Source: Rhodoferax sp. (GTDB lineage: Bacteria; Pseudomonadota; Gammaproteobacteria; Burkholderiales; Burkholderiaceae_C). From it: a stretch of 64,000 bases of DNA. The notes under the pieces were generated by a model, which was not told where the DNA came from, searched no databases, and worked only from the letters and a program-made list of their open reading frames with translations. The DNA lies in contig JAUSNJ010000111.1 in assembly GCA_030645355.1 (NCBI GenBank), positions 1-64,000 of the forward strand, in the 5' to 3' direction. Positions within the stretch are counted from its first letter, which is position 1. Every line of letters begins with the position of its first letter. Position numbers and translations under genes: made by a program. Of this stretch, positions 29,101 to 36,950 are shown one piece after another.

Positions 29101-29387
29101 GCGAGTAACAGCCAGCGCGGAACTTTCGGGAGAGTCTGCAACAACTGACAGGCCGTCAAAAACGCCAGCGGAATGTAGAGCACGCCATTGGCCACCCAGT
29201 CCGCCCTGGACTCAATACCCAGCGCCAGGAACGGAATGTTCTGAAACGCGAGAATGGCGTCATCCCAAGAGCGGTATACATACTTCAATGGAACCAGGCT
29301 ACCGTAGACGACAAACGACACGTAGAGCAGTACGAGCCACTTCACGCCCGGGAGTGGCTGCGGCAATGTCTCATGCTGGTTCTTCAT
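26184..29387 (-). CDS. Membrane fusion protein: VanZ-like N-terminal modules plus O-antigen ligase/polymerase-like domain
   Basis: 1067 aa; VanZ-like YGSLVPLKY...NGVLYIPLAFL...EFAQLYFPQRTVSLNDIVAESIGTLIG; C-terminal Wzy/WaaL-like TM region with TYSRNGYSAFAVAVF; extracytoplasmic NLLSNGDFSDRMDHWFFSTD. Confidence 0.8.
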   Translation of the reverse strand: MKNQHETLPQPLPGVKWLVLLYVSFVVYGSLVPLKYVYRSWDDAILAFQNIPFLALGIESRADWVANGVLYIPLAFLTACQLLQTLPKVPRWLLLAIAGTGCVALAIAVEFAQLYFPQRTVSLNDIVAESIGTLIGLAISAKYVHWFLRLLGSLSGDPHRLRMRMLEGYAIAYVAFAFFPFDILMSWPELQSKIQSDHWGWLVAGHTKKTVLLAFQLAAEVLLAMPFGVLLVRLAGVRGSGIPQGAIIGLLLGTFIEGAQFFLASGISQGLSILSRAVGVSCGLVLCKQDGNWTAGGLALIARRYAIPIGAIYVSALLTINGWFSSHWHGFGAAAVQLEQIRFMPFYYHYFSSEARALVSLTAVCLSYVPLALFAWAYRRSPPFAMAAALLLATIVEGGKLFQTGAHPDTTAIALAGATAWLAVRLMQQMSSDTAKPTQPDPMNTTSLQRPPFPSALPIWLILCLAATGIWAAAFPAFPLLLCLVLVACAAIVWHRPVWVFAVMAAALPVFDLAPWSGRFFLEEFDAILIVSMAIAYARSPSPSKKRTRSDAVFAVTATLLGLSFAISAVRGLLPFQWPDANSFNNYYSPYNALRIIKGGFWAVLAYGLAKRFIANQLDPRRPFVWGMSLGLALTVAVILWERVAFSGLWDFSGGYRVTGPFSALHVGGAYIECFLAAATPFLIVLMHQERRWLVRIPGLLLLLSTTYALMVTYSRNGYSAFAVAVFLVLATVTLQSKRLMRSAAIFAALAGGLLLVAVPIFKGEFAQMRLARVSADLDIRQAHWKDALSIRDADWATTLLGMGLGRYPETNYWRSTEGHRSATYRLESTAGNTFLRLSAGDSLYVEQLVAVEPGQHYVLRMDVRPSRPDSKITIPICEKWMLTSYNCIWQTIELGKDSGAWRKVETQFTAKGLAISPWYSHRPIKFSLFYDVPNSTMDIDNIRLETAAGTNLLSNGDFSDRMDHWFFSTDGHLQWHIKSLFYGVLFDQGVFGLVALTLFVLLALVRATRNMFNGDTISGAGFAALSSFLVVGLFDTLIDTPRFLLLFLLLAGACCLPLAKPEGKAA

Positions 29388-29460
29388 GGCGAGGGCTTGA
29401 TTGGTGTTTGCGCAATCCTAACCTCTGTGATGTGCATGCGGTCGGACCGCGAGGGCCATC

Positions 29461-30492
29461 ATGATCGGTAGACGCGAGCTCTCCAAATTTGGCGCTCTGC
29501 TGACCGGCGGTGTGATGCTCGGCGGTCGCCATTGGGCGGTCCTTGCCCAGCCCCAGGCGTCACTTTCCGGGCCGGCGTTGCTGCGTGTCGGTTTGACGAA
29601 AGCTATAAAAACGATAGCTGAAGCATCAATGTTAGCGGGGGCTGGAGCCGTTATTGAAGTGGACTCTGGTGTCTACACTGCCGACGTGGCAGTCTGGACA
29701 CGCGACGACCTGACCTTGCGCGCGGTGAGCGGTCGGGTACGCCTGTTGGCCCAAGGCGCTGCCGCTGAGGGAAAAGGCATCTGGGTGGTGCGCGCCAAAG
29801 GCATGTCGGTAGAGGGCTTTGACTTTGAAGGCGCAGCGGTACCGGATCGCAACGGTGCCGGCATTCGGTTGGAGCGCGGTTCACTGCTCGTGCGCGATTG
29901 TCGCTTCCTGCACAATGAAATGGGCCTACTGACCAACAACGACCCGTCAACCGTGCTGCGGGTAGAGAACTGCGAGTTCGCCCACAACCAGCGGCTCGAT
30001 GGGCACAACCACAATTTGTATGTGGGGCGCATCGCGGAGTTGTCGGTCAGGGCGAGCTTCTTTCATCACGCCCACATCGGCCACCTGCTGAAGAGTCGCG
30101 CAGGGGTGAACGACATTTACGACAACCGGCTCATAGATGGGGACGGTGGAAGCGCGAGCTACGAACTGGAGTTTCCCAATGGGGGCGTGGCCCATGTTGT
30201 AGGCAATCTGATTGCGCAGAGCGTCCTGACCGAGAACGCGACTCTGATATCGTTTGGTGCAGAAGGCTACAGCTGGCCACGCAACGAAATTCATCTGGTC
30301 AACAACACGCTGGTGAATCCTCTGCGCCGAGGAGGCGTGTTTTTGCGCGTGCGGCCGGGGGCAGACATCATCCGGGCTGTCGGCAATACCCTGGTGGGCA
30401 TGGGTACACTGGAATCAGCTGGGCCGGGTGAGTACCGCAACAACGTGCGGGACGATACACCGCATAATCCGAGGGCCTTACCCCTACCCTAA
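29461..30492 (+). CDS. Right-handed parallel beta-helix repeat protein
   Basis: 343 aa; repeating short strands (GMSVEGFDFEG, SLLVRDCRFLHNEMG, VLRVENCEFAHN, LSVRASFFHHAHIG). Confidence 0.75.
   Translation: MIGRRELSKFGALLTGGVMLGGRHWAVLAQPQASLSGPALLRVGLTKAIKTIAEASMLAGAGAVIEVDSGVYTADVAVWTRDDLTLRAVSGRVRLLAQGAAAEGKGIWVVRAKGMSVEGFDFEGAAVPDRNGAGIRLERGSLLVRDCRFLHNEMGLLTNNDPSTVLRVENCEFAHNQRLDGHNHNLYVGRIAELSVRASFFHHAHIGHLLKSRAGVNDIYDNRLIDGDGGSASYELEFPNGGVAHVVGNLIAQSVLTENATLISFGAEGYSWPRNEIHLVNNTLVNPLRRGGVFLRVRPGADIIRAVGNTLVGMGTLESAGPGEYRNNVRDDTPHNPRALPLP
29601..29619. repeat. Palindrome AGCTATAAAAACGATAGCT within a CDS
   Basis: AGCTAT/ATAGCT perfect arms, 7-nt loop, inside the beta-helix gene. Confidence 0.7.
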
Positions 30493-30510
30493 TGAACCCG
30501 TAACGACGCC

Positions 30511-32187
30511 ATGCCTGTGACCGATTCTTTTCTAGCCCTTGGTTCCCCCCGGTTTTCTGACCCGCGACTGGCCGAGCTGGCCAGTCGCCAAGGTGTTGAG
30601 GCTGCATGGCGCCAAGCCGTCAGCGCTGATCCGCGCAGCGCGATGGCAGGTGTCACCGGCGACTTTGCGGTGGGGATGCGCGAGGACAGTGGCCGCACGT
30701 TTCTGGCGGTCGACCGGTTTGCCATTCGCACCATGTGCTACTGCCTCCAGGACGGGCAACTGCGGTTTGCTGCCCGCGCCGATGAGTTGGCCGATGGCAA
30801 TGCCGATGTTGACCCGCAAGCCATTTTTGACTACCTGTATTTTCACGTCATCCCGTCACCACGCACCATCTACAAGGGTATCTTCCGCCTGCCTCCCGGG
30901 CACTTTGCGTTGTTCGAGAATGGCCATCTCACGGTAGCGCCATATTGGGCTCCGGTATTCGTGGAGCAACGTGATCCGTCGTTCGGCGCGTTGAAAGATG
31001 AATTCAGGGCGTTGTTGCGCGAGGCGGTGGCCAGTCAGCTGGATGGCGGCAAACCGGCCTGTTTCCTGAGTGGCGGCACCGACAGCTCCACGGTAGCCGG
31101 CATGGCCGGTCTTGCCAGCGGCAAAGCCGCAGCCAGCTATTCGATTGGATTTGATGCCCAGGGCTACGACGAAATGGAGTTTGCGCGCCTGGCGGCCAAG
31201 CATTTCAAGACCGAGCATCATGAGTATTACGTGACACCAGAGGACCTGGTGCGCAGCATTCCGTCCGTTGCGGCGCACTTCGACCAACCGTTTGGAAACT
31301 CGTCAGCCTTGCCTTCCTACTACTGCGCGAAGATGGCGCGCGAGGATGGCGTGAGCAAGATACTCGCCGGTGATGGTGGTGACGAACTTTTTGGCGGCAA
31401 TAGCCGCTATGCCAAGCAAAAGGTTTTTGGCTGGTACGACCATGTGCCCGGCCCGATCAGGCGCGGCCTGATGGAACCCCTGTTGGGGACAGGGGCGGCC
31501 GACGTTCTTGCCGTGACGCGCAAGGCGCGCAGTTACGTCGAGCAGGCCCGCGTGCCCATGCCAGATCGGTTGCAGATGTACAACCTGATCATGCGCCTTG
31601 GCGTCAACGAGGTACTGACGCCTCAAATGCTGGCTCAGATTGACATGGCTGGCCCGCTGCAATTGCAGCGCCAGGTCTGGCAAAGCCCGCAGGAGTGCAG
31701 CCCATTGAATCGTGAACTCGCGTTTGACTGGCGGTTTACTTTGGCTGAGAGCGACCTGCCCAAGGTGTTGGGTGCCACGGGATTCGCAGGGATTGGCGTC
31801 GGCTTTCCGATGTTGGACGACCGGCTATTGGCCTTTTCACTCAAGCTGCCGACCGATTACAAGCTCAAGGGGCAAAGACTGCGCTGGTTCTTCAAGGAGG
31901 CACTGCGCGGTTTCCTCCCCGACGAGATTCTGGTCAAGAAGAAGCAGGGCTTTGGACTGCCCTTTGGCGTCTGGGTCAATGCGGAACCCAAGCTCAAGGC
32001 CCTGGCCAGCGAATCGTTGAACAGCCTTGCCCGGCGCGGTGTCGTGCGCTCCGATTTTGTGCAGACCTTGTTGACGAAGCGACTGCCTGAACACCCTGGT
32101 TATTTCGGTGAAATGGTGTGGATTTTGATGATGTTGGAGCAATGGCTGGCAGTGAAGGCCCCCCGATTTAGCGTGTCCAATCCCTAG
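30511..32187 (+). CDS. Asparagine synthase-family protein lacking the N-terminal Cys nucleophile
   Basis: 558 aa; ATP-binding CFLSGGTDSSTVAGMAGLASG, LAGDGGDELFGGNSRYAKQK; N-terminus MPVTDSFLALG instead of MCGI. Confidence 0.85.
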   Translation: MPVTDSFLALGSPRFSDPRLAELASRQGVEAAWRQAVSADPRSAMAGVTGDFAVGMREDSGRTFLAVDRFAIRTMCYCLQDGQLRFAARADELADGNADVDPQAIFDYLYFHVIPSPRTIYKGIFRLPPGHFALFENGHLTVAPYWAPVFVEQRDPSFGALKDEFRALLREAVASQLDGGKPACFLSGGTDSSTVAGMAGLASGKAAASYSIGFDAQGYDEMEFARLAAKHFKTEHHEYYVTPEDLVRSIPSVAAHFDQPFGNSSALPSYYCAKMAREDGVSKILAGDGGDELFGGNSRYAKQKVFGWYDHVPGPIRRGLMEPLLGTGAADVLAVTRKARSYVEQARVPMPDRLQMYNLIMRLGVNEVLTPQMLAQIDMAGPLQLQRQVWQSPQECSPLNRELAFDWRFTLAESDLPKVLGATGFAGIGVGFPMLDDRLLAFSLKLPTDYKLKGQRLRWFFKEALRGFLPDEILVKKKQGFGLPFGVWVNAEPKLKALASESLNSLARRGVVRSDFVQTLLTKRLPEHPGYFGEMVWILMMLEQWLAVKAPRFSVSNP

Positions 32188-32209
32188 TTGCTATTTTTTA
32201 TATAGCAAC
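32187..32209. repeat. Perfect-arm AT-rich palindrome GTTGCTATTTTTTATATAGCAAC
   Basis: GTTGCTAT/ATAGCAAC arms flanking TTTTTAT, between convergent genes. Confidence 0.8.
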
Positions 32210-32252
32210 CTCCTCAGGTGGTATGAGGGCTATGGGCTAATTTCGCAAAGTG

Positions 32253-33194
32253 TCAGGTGCGAAAGTTGGCAAGCATGCGCAGACCGAAGCGCCAGTTGGT
32301 TTGGTCCCATGGCGTGAAGCGACGGATCTGGAACAGATCGTCTCCGGTGCGGGAGGCTCCCCACTGTGTGCTGAAGGCGGCATCAAAACCCAGACTGCGT
32401 ACGGCATCCACATTGTGCGCCGCGTAGTCTTCACCGGGCTTGCCATTGGGGTAGGCGAACAAGCCCACGCGCTCGTTGAGCAACTGCTCCAGGAAGTCCT
32501 TGCTGCCCCCAATTTCGTCTCGAGCCTGGGAGTCCGTGAGTTTGGCCAGAATTGGGTGGGACATGGTGTGGGCGCCAATCTGCATGCCCGCACGACGCAT
32601 TGCCCTGACATCATCGGACGTGACCATCAGGTTCCCCGGGAGTTGGACGTGCGCCAGCTGGGCCAAGCGCTCCGTGACGGCAACGCGCTGCTCGAATGGC
32701 TGGTACTTGATCTTGCCAATCAATGCGGCAATAGCTGCCCGTCTATCCTGGATCGAACCCATGGCGTGGCAGCCCAGTCCCAGCGAAGACAGGTCCAATT
32801 CCGGCAACGGGCAAGTGCGAACCGACTCGATGATGGTGTCGTTCCACATGCGACCGCCATCCATGAAGCCAGTGGCGATAAAGAATGTGGCTGACAGTCC
32901 ATGGCGGCGCAGGATCGGGACTGCGACGTGGCAATTGTCGGCATAACCATCGTCGAACGTAATGCACGCGGCTCTCGCCGGTAGCGAGCCGGTCTTCAGC
33001 CGTTGGACGGCCTCGTCGGCCGGCAACACATTGAACCAGACCCGGAGCCGCTCGCAGATCTCGTCAAACCGGCCGGCATGCATGTCGGCTGGAAAGAGAA
33101 GGTCAGGCTCAGGCAGCACCCGGTGGAAAATAAGGGCCGATAGGCGTGCACCAGCGCCTGCTGGCGACATCAAACCTGCAAGTGCGCCGATCAT
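32253..33194 (-). CDS. Polysaccharide deacetylase
   Basis: Start chosen at 33194 (MIGALAGLMSPAGAG) giving ATGA overlap with the upstream ligase gene; ALIFHRVLPEPDLL, ACITFDDGYADN, QIGAHTMSHPIL. Confidence 0.9.
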   Translation of the reverse strand: MIGALAGLMSPAGAGARLSALIFHRVLPEPDLLFPADMHAGRFDEICERLRVWFNVLPADEAVQRLKTGSLPARAACITFDDGYADNCHVAVPILRRHGLSATFFIATGFMDGGRMWNDTIIESVRTCPLPELDLSSLGLGCHAMGSIQDRRAAIAALIGKIKYQPFEQRVAVTERLAQLAHVQLPGNLMVTSDDVRAMRRAGMQIGAHTMSHPILAKLTDSQARDEIGGSKDFLEQLLNERVGLFAYPNGKPGEDYAAHNVDAVRSLGFDAAFSTQWGASRTGDDLFQIRRFTPWDQTNWRFGLRMLANFRT

Positions 33195-34501
33195 GCTTGG
33201 CTTGGCCCGGTAGAAGAGGCCAGGCCTGGAACGGTTCTCCAGCCGGGCGCAAATGTGGGTTCGGTCAGCCATGCCTTGTTTTTTACCCACTGACAAGTCA
33301 GCACCGTCATCGCCATCACGATGTAGGGCAAATCAAAATAGGCCAGGCTCAGAAAGGCGCCACCGACCGCATAGCCAACAAGGGACACCTGGCACATGGC
33401 GCCCAGATCGGCCGTCCATTTGGTCTTTGGTGAGAGATCTTTTTGGGTCCGCAACCACGATGCCATGCGCCAGGTGGAAATCCAAATGCCAAGGAACAGG
33501 AACAGTCCGATGAATCCATGGTTGCCCAACACCTGAAAGTAGATGCTGTGCGCTGCCAGCACGCTGCTGGGATCTGGCGCGAACCTGGCGAACAACTCCG
33601 GCGTGACTTGGTTGAAGCCAACACCACTGAAATAGTGTTTGGCAATGTTCCATGCGGCCCACCAGGAATTGATGCGCCCCATGGCGGAGCCGTCCTCTTT
33701 ATAGGTTTCGATGGTCGACATCCGCGCAGTCCACTCAGCAGGCATGAAAGCAACCAGGGGCACTGCAAATATGATGAAGAAGATGCCGATGCGCAGTTTG
33801 TCCTTGCCGCGCCACCAGAGTGTCATTGCCATGGCGCCGATGCCCAGCAAGGCTCCGCGCGAGTGCGAGCCCAGGGCAGAGACCGTGCACAGCAGCATGG
33901 CTGCGGTCAGGGCGTGTCGTCCAACCCGGTGCTGGATTTGCAGCTGGAGAAATCGCAGCAACGGAATCGTCATAACTAATGCCAGCGCGAACTCGTTGTT
34001 GTCTTCAATAAACGACCCTGGAGGTCCCCAGACCCGGTGGGCGGCGCCAGTCTGAATGGTAAAAATACCACCCTTGATGCCGAGCAGTGCCAATGACCCT
34101 GCGCTGACCCAGATGAGAGAGAAGATGTGCTGCTTGCTGTGCAGGAGCATCAGCGCCACCAACAGCATCCCATCAATCTTCATCACCTTCTTCCACTGGT
34201 CGTAGTCGCCCGAAAAATCCAGTCCGAGCAACCAGGACAGCGTGATCCAGCACATGAACAAAACGAACAATACGGTTGGATTGCCCTTGAAGGGTGACTC
34301 GCGATCGCGCGTCGCCAGCAAACCCACCATGACGCAAACTGCGGCCATGGCTGCCAGTGGTGCATGCAGCGCCATGCCGTAGGTGTAGCGGTGCGGATTC
34401 ATGATGCTCAGCCAGGTCCACAACATAATGCCGATCCACGGCCTGCGGAGCGCGGCAATGCAGCCCGCGATCACAATCGCGATGACGACGATGTCACGCA
34501 T
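33191..34501 (-). CDS. Putative O-glycosylation ligase/polymerase, exosortase A system-associated
   Basis: 436 aa, TM-rich; NPHRYTYGMALHAPLAAMAAVC, GSHSRGALLGIGAMAM, HSIYFQVLGNHGFIGLFLFL typical of WaaL/Wzy-like proteins. Confidence 0.8.
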   Translation of the reverse strand: MRDIVVIAIVIAGCIAALRRPWIGIMLWTWLSIMNPHRYTYGMALHAPLAAMAAVCVMVGLLATRDRESPFKGNPTVLFVLFMCWITLSWLLGLDFSGDYDQWKKVMKIDGMLLVALMLLHSKQHIFSLIWVSAGSLALLGIKGGIFTIQTGAAHRVWGPPGSFIEDNNEFALALVMTIPLLRFLQLQIQHRVGRHALTAAMLLCTVSALGSHSRGALLGIGAMAMTLWWRGKDKLRIGIFFIIFAVPLVAFMPAEWTARMSTIETYKEDGSAMGRINSWWAAWNIAKHYFSGVGFNQVTPELFARFAPDPSSVLAAHSIYFQVLGNHGFIGLFLFLGIWISTWRMASWLRTQKDLSPKTKWTADLGAMCQVSLVGYAVGGAFLSLAYFDLPYIVMAMTVLTCQWVKNKAWLTEPTFAPGWRTVPGLASSTGPSQA

Positions 34502-35837
34502 GGCTGATGATGTAGCGAAACTTGCCCGACTTCTCGGCCGGAATGGCTTCCACTTGCTCGACCACTACGGAAACGTCGGCGCCCAGTCGCCGCTTGAAAC
34601 CGCTGACGATCAGGTCGACGGCTTCAGGCGGAAAGCTGCCATCCGTAACCAGCAACACCCGGGTGAGGGTGCGGGTTTCCTGAATCACCTTGAAGGCCTG
34701 CACACCCACGAGATCTCGCAGGATGTAAATGAGTGAAAGGCCGTGCATCACGGTGCCGTCAGTGGCGACCACAAAATCGGTGCTCCGGCCCTGAATATCC
34801 TGCAACAGAGGAAGGCCACGTCCGCAACTGCAGGGTTTCGCACCCATCACGCCGATGTCTCCGGTCCGGTATCGGATGAACGGGAAATCGTTGGTCGACA
34901 GGTGGGTAACAACGATTTCTCCGGCCACCCCAGGCGGTTGCACCTGTCCCTGTTCATCAACAATCTCCACCACGATGTCGTCGGCCGTCAGGTGCATTCC
35001 TCCGGCCGGACATTCGTGCGCAATGAAGCCCGCATCCCGGCCACCGTAGCCATTGGCTACCCTGCAGCCAAAGGTGTCGGCAATGGTGCTGCGTTGATCG
35101 TCATACAGGCGCTCAGAGGTCACAAACGCCACCCGGATGCCCAGGTCGTCCATGGCGACGCCGCGTTTTCGCGCATGCTTGGCAATATGGGTGAGGGCAG
35201 AGGGGTAACCAAACAGCATGCGGGGCTTGATGGCGCGAATGGTCGCAATGAACTGGTCAAGCTTGGATTCGGACATTTCGAAGGCTGGCAGCAGTTGTGT
35301 TCGCAGCAACTTGTCGCGCCAGTGCTTGATGCGGTCCTGTTTGCCCAGCTCGATTGGTGAACCCCAGATGACGATCTCGGGATCGCCAATATCCACGTCC
35401 CACCAACGGGTCGCCCGCCACTTGGCCGCGACATCGTGGCTGACGCGTTTGGTGCCTATGAAAAAAATCAATGGCTCACCCGACGAGCCCCCGGTATTGA
35501 AGCGCGTCAAACCTTGCGCGTGGCTGTGTTTGAGCGACTCCGTGTTGGCGCGGATGACGGTCTTCGTCAGGAACGGCAGACGTTGCAGATCGGATGTGCT
35601 GCGTACCGTGTCCGGATCAAAGCCGATCCGGGCAAATAGTTCGCGGTAGTACGGCACGTTGACAGCGACGTCCTGCAAAAGATCACGAAGACGCTGCAGT
35701 TGAAAGGCCGCCAGATGATCGGCAGTCCACCACTGGGCATCCTCCATTTGCCGTCGTACGGCCACGGTGTCGTGACTCTTGATCCGCTCATGTACAGGGA
35801 ATACAAACGCTGAGACGAAAGACGTGTACAAACTCAT
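34494..35837 (-). CDS. Phenylacetate-CoA ligase/CapK-like AMP-forming protein
   Basis: 447 aa; HSHAQGLTRFNTGGSSGEPLIFF, GYGGRDAGFIAHEC, FIRYRTGDIGVM. Confidence 0.85.
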   Translation of the reverse strand: MSLYTSFVSAFVFPVHERIKSHDTVAVRRQMEDAQWWTADHLAAFQLQRLRDLLQDVAVNVPYYRELFARIGFDPDTVRSTSDLQRLPFLTKTVIRANTESLKHSHAQGLTRFNTGGSSGEPLIFFIGTKRVSHDVAAKWRATRWWDVDIGDPEIVIWGSPIELGKQDRIKHWRDKLLRTQLLPAFEMSESKLDQFIATIRAIKPRMLFGYPSALTHIAKHARKRGVAMDDLGIRVAFVTSERLYDDQRSTIADTFGCRVANGYGGRDAGFIAHECPAGGMHLTADDIVVEIVDEQGQVQPPGVAGEIVVTHLSTNDFPFIRYRTGDIGVMGAKPCSCGRGLPLLQDIQGRSTDFVVATDGTVMHGLSLIYILRDLVGVQAFKVIQETRTLTRVLLVTDGSFPPEAVDLIVSGFKRRLGADVSVVVEQVEAIPAEKSGKFRYIISHA

Positions 35838-35852
35838 GCAGTTTCCCGTTAA

Positions 35853-36950
35853 TCAGTGCAATGGCGGTGCCATGGCCCGTCGATAGACATCGAACAAGAC
35901 GGGCTGGACGCAGGCCCAAGTGTAGCGTTTTGCTTCCAGCAAACCGGCCTGTACCCGTGCTTCCCAGACCGATGCATCCGACAGCAATGCCAGGCAGGAT
36001 TGCCCCATGGCAACCGGGTCTGAAGGCGGTACCAGGGAGGCGTTGACGCCGTCACGCGCCATGTGGGGAATGCCGCCCACATTGGTGCTGACGACTGGCA
36101 CGCCGCTGGACCAGGCCTCGAGTATCGAATTGGGCATGTTGTCCGCCAAGCTGGGGTTGAGCACGAGGTCCGCGCTTCGGTACAGTGCCGCCATGGCGTC
36201 GCGCTCCAGCCGACCGGCAAACTGCACTATGTCTCCCATACCCTGGTCTGCAACCAGACGGCGCAACACCCGTTCCTCGGGACCGCTGCCTGCAATGGTC
36301 AGGCGCGCCTGCGGATAGTGCGTCAATACAACTTGAAATGCCCGGATGGCTGTTGCATTGTCATACAGCGGTTCAAGATTTCGGGCAACGACCAAGTGGG
36401 GCCGACCCGAGCGGACAGGATCACGGGGCGGGAACCTGCTGAGGTCAATGATGTTGGGCACGATTTCGGGGCGCATGCCAAAGCGTGAAAAAACCTCCTG
36501 CAAGAAGCCCGACGGCACAATCAGTGCGCCGGTTCGTCGCATCGTGAACCGCACAATATTTCCAGAGCGTAGAAGAAACCGCTCCGCCTCGCCACCGCGA
36601 TAGTTGACCACTACAGCAACACGTCGGATGCGTGCAATCCATACGGCTGGCGCGGCAAACAGATGCCACGACCAGCCGGAATTGGCCATGATGTGGAAGA
36701 CATCGGTACGACCAGCGACCAGCCAGAGTGTTGCCACGTAGGGTATGAGCCGGAAGACCGAACGCAGTCCCGGAACCTTGGCAATCCACTGCGGCCTGTA
36801 CGGCGCGTTCACCTGCACCGTTGTGACGGTAGCACCCGCAGCATTCAATAGTTCGGCCAGCTGCCGCGTCTGGTTGGCCATGCCACCGGATGGTGGGGGC
36901 AGCGGCCCGACCAGGCCGATGCGCAGGCCACGCAAGCCGCTTGCCGTCAT
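35853..36950 (-). CDS. Glycosyltransferase (GT4-like)
   Basis: 365 aa; IGLVGPLPPPSGGMANQTRQLAELL, LTIAGSGPEERVLRRLVADQG, NPSLADNMPNSILEAWSSGVPVVSTNVGGIP. Confidence 0.9.
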   Translation of the reverse strand: MTASGLRGLRIGLVGPLPPPSGGMANQTRQLAELLNAAGATVTTVQVNAPYRPQWIAKVPGLRSVFRLIPYVATLWLVAGRTDVFHIMANSGWSWHLFAAPAVWIARIRRVAVVVNYRGGEAERFLLRSGNIVRFTMRRTGALIVPSGFLQEVFSRFGMRPEIVPNIIDLSRFPPRDPVRSGRPHLVVARNLEPLYDNATAIRAFQVVLTHYPQARLTIAGSGPEERVLRRLVADQGMGDIVQFAGRLERDAMAALYRSADLVLNPSLADNMPNSILEAWSSGVPVVSTNVGGIPHMARDGVNASLVPPSDPVAMGQSCLALLSDASVWEARVQAGLLEAKRYTWACVQPVLFDVYRRAMAPPLH

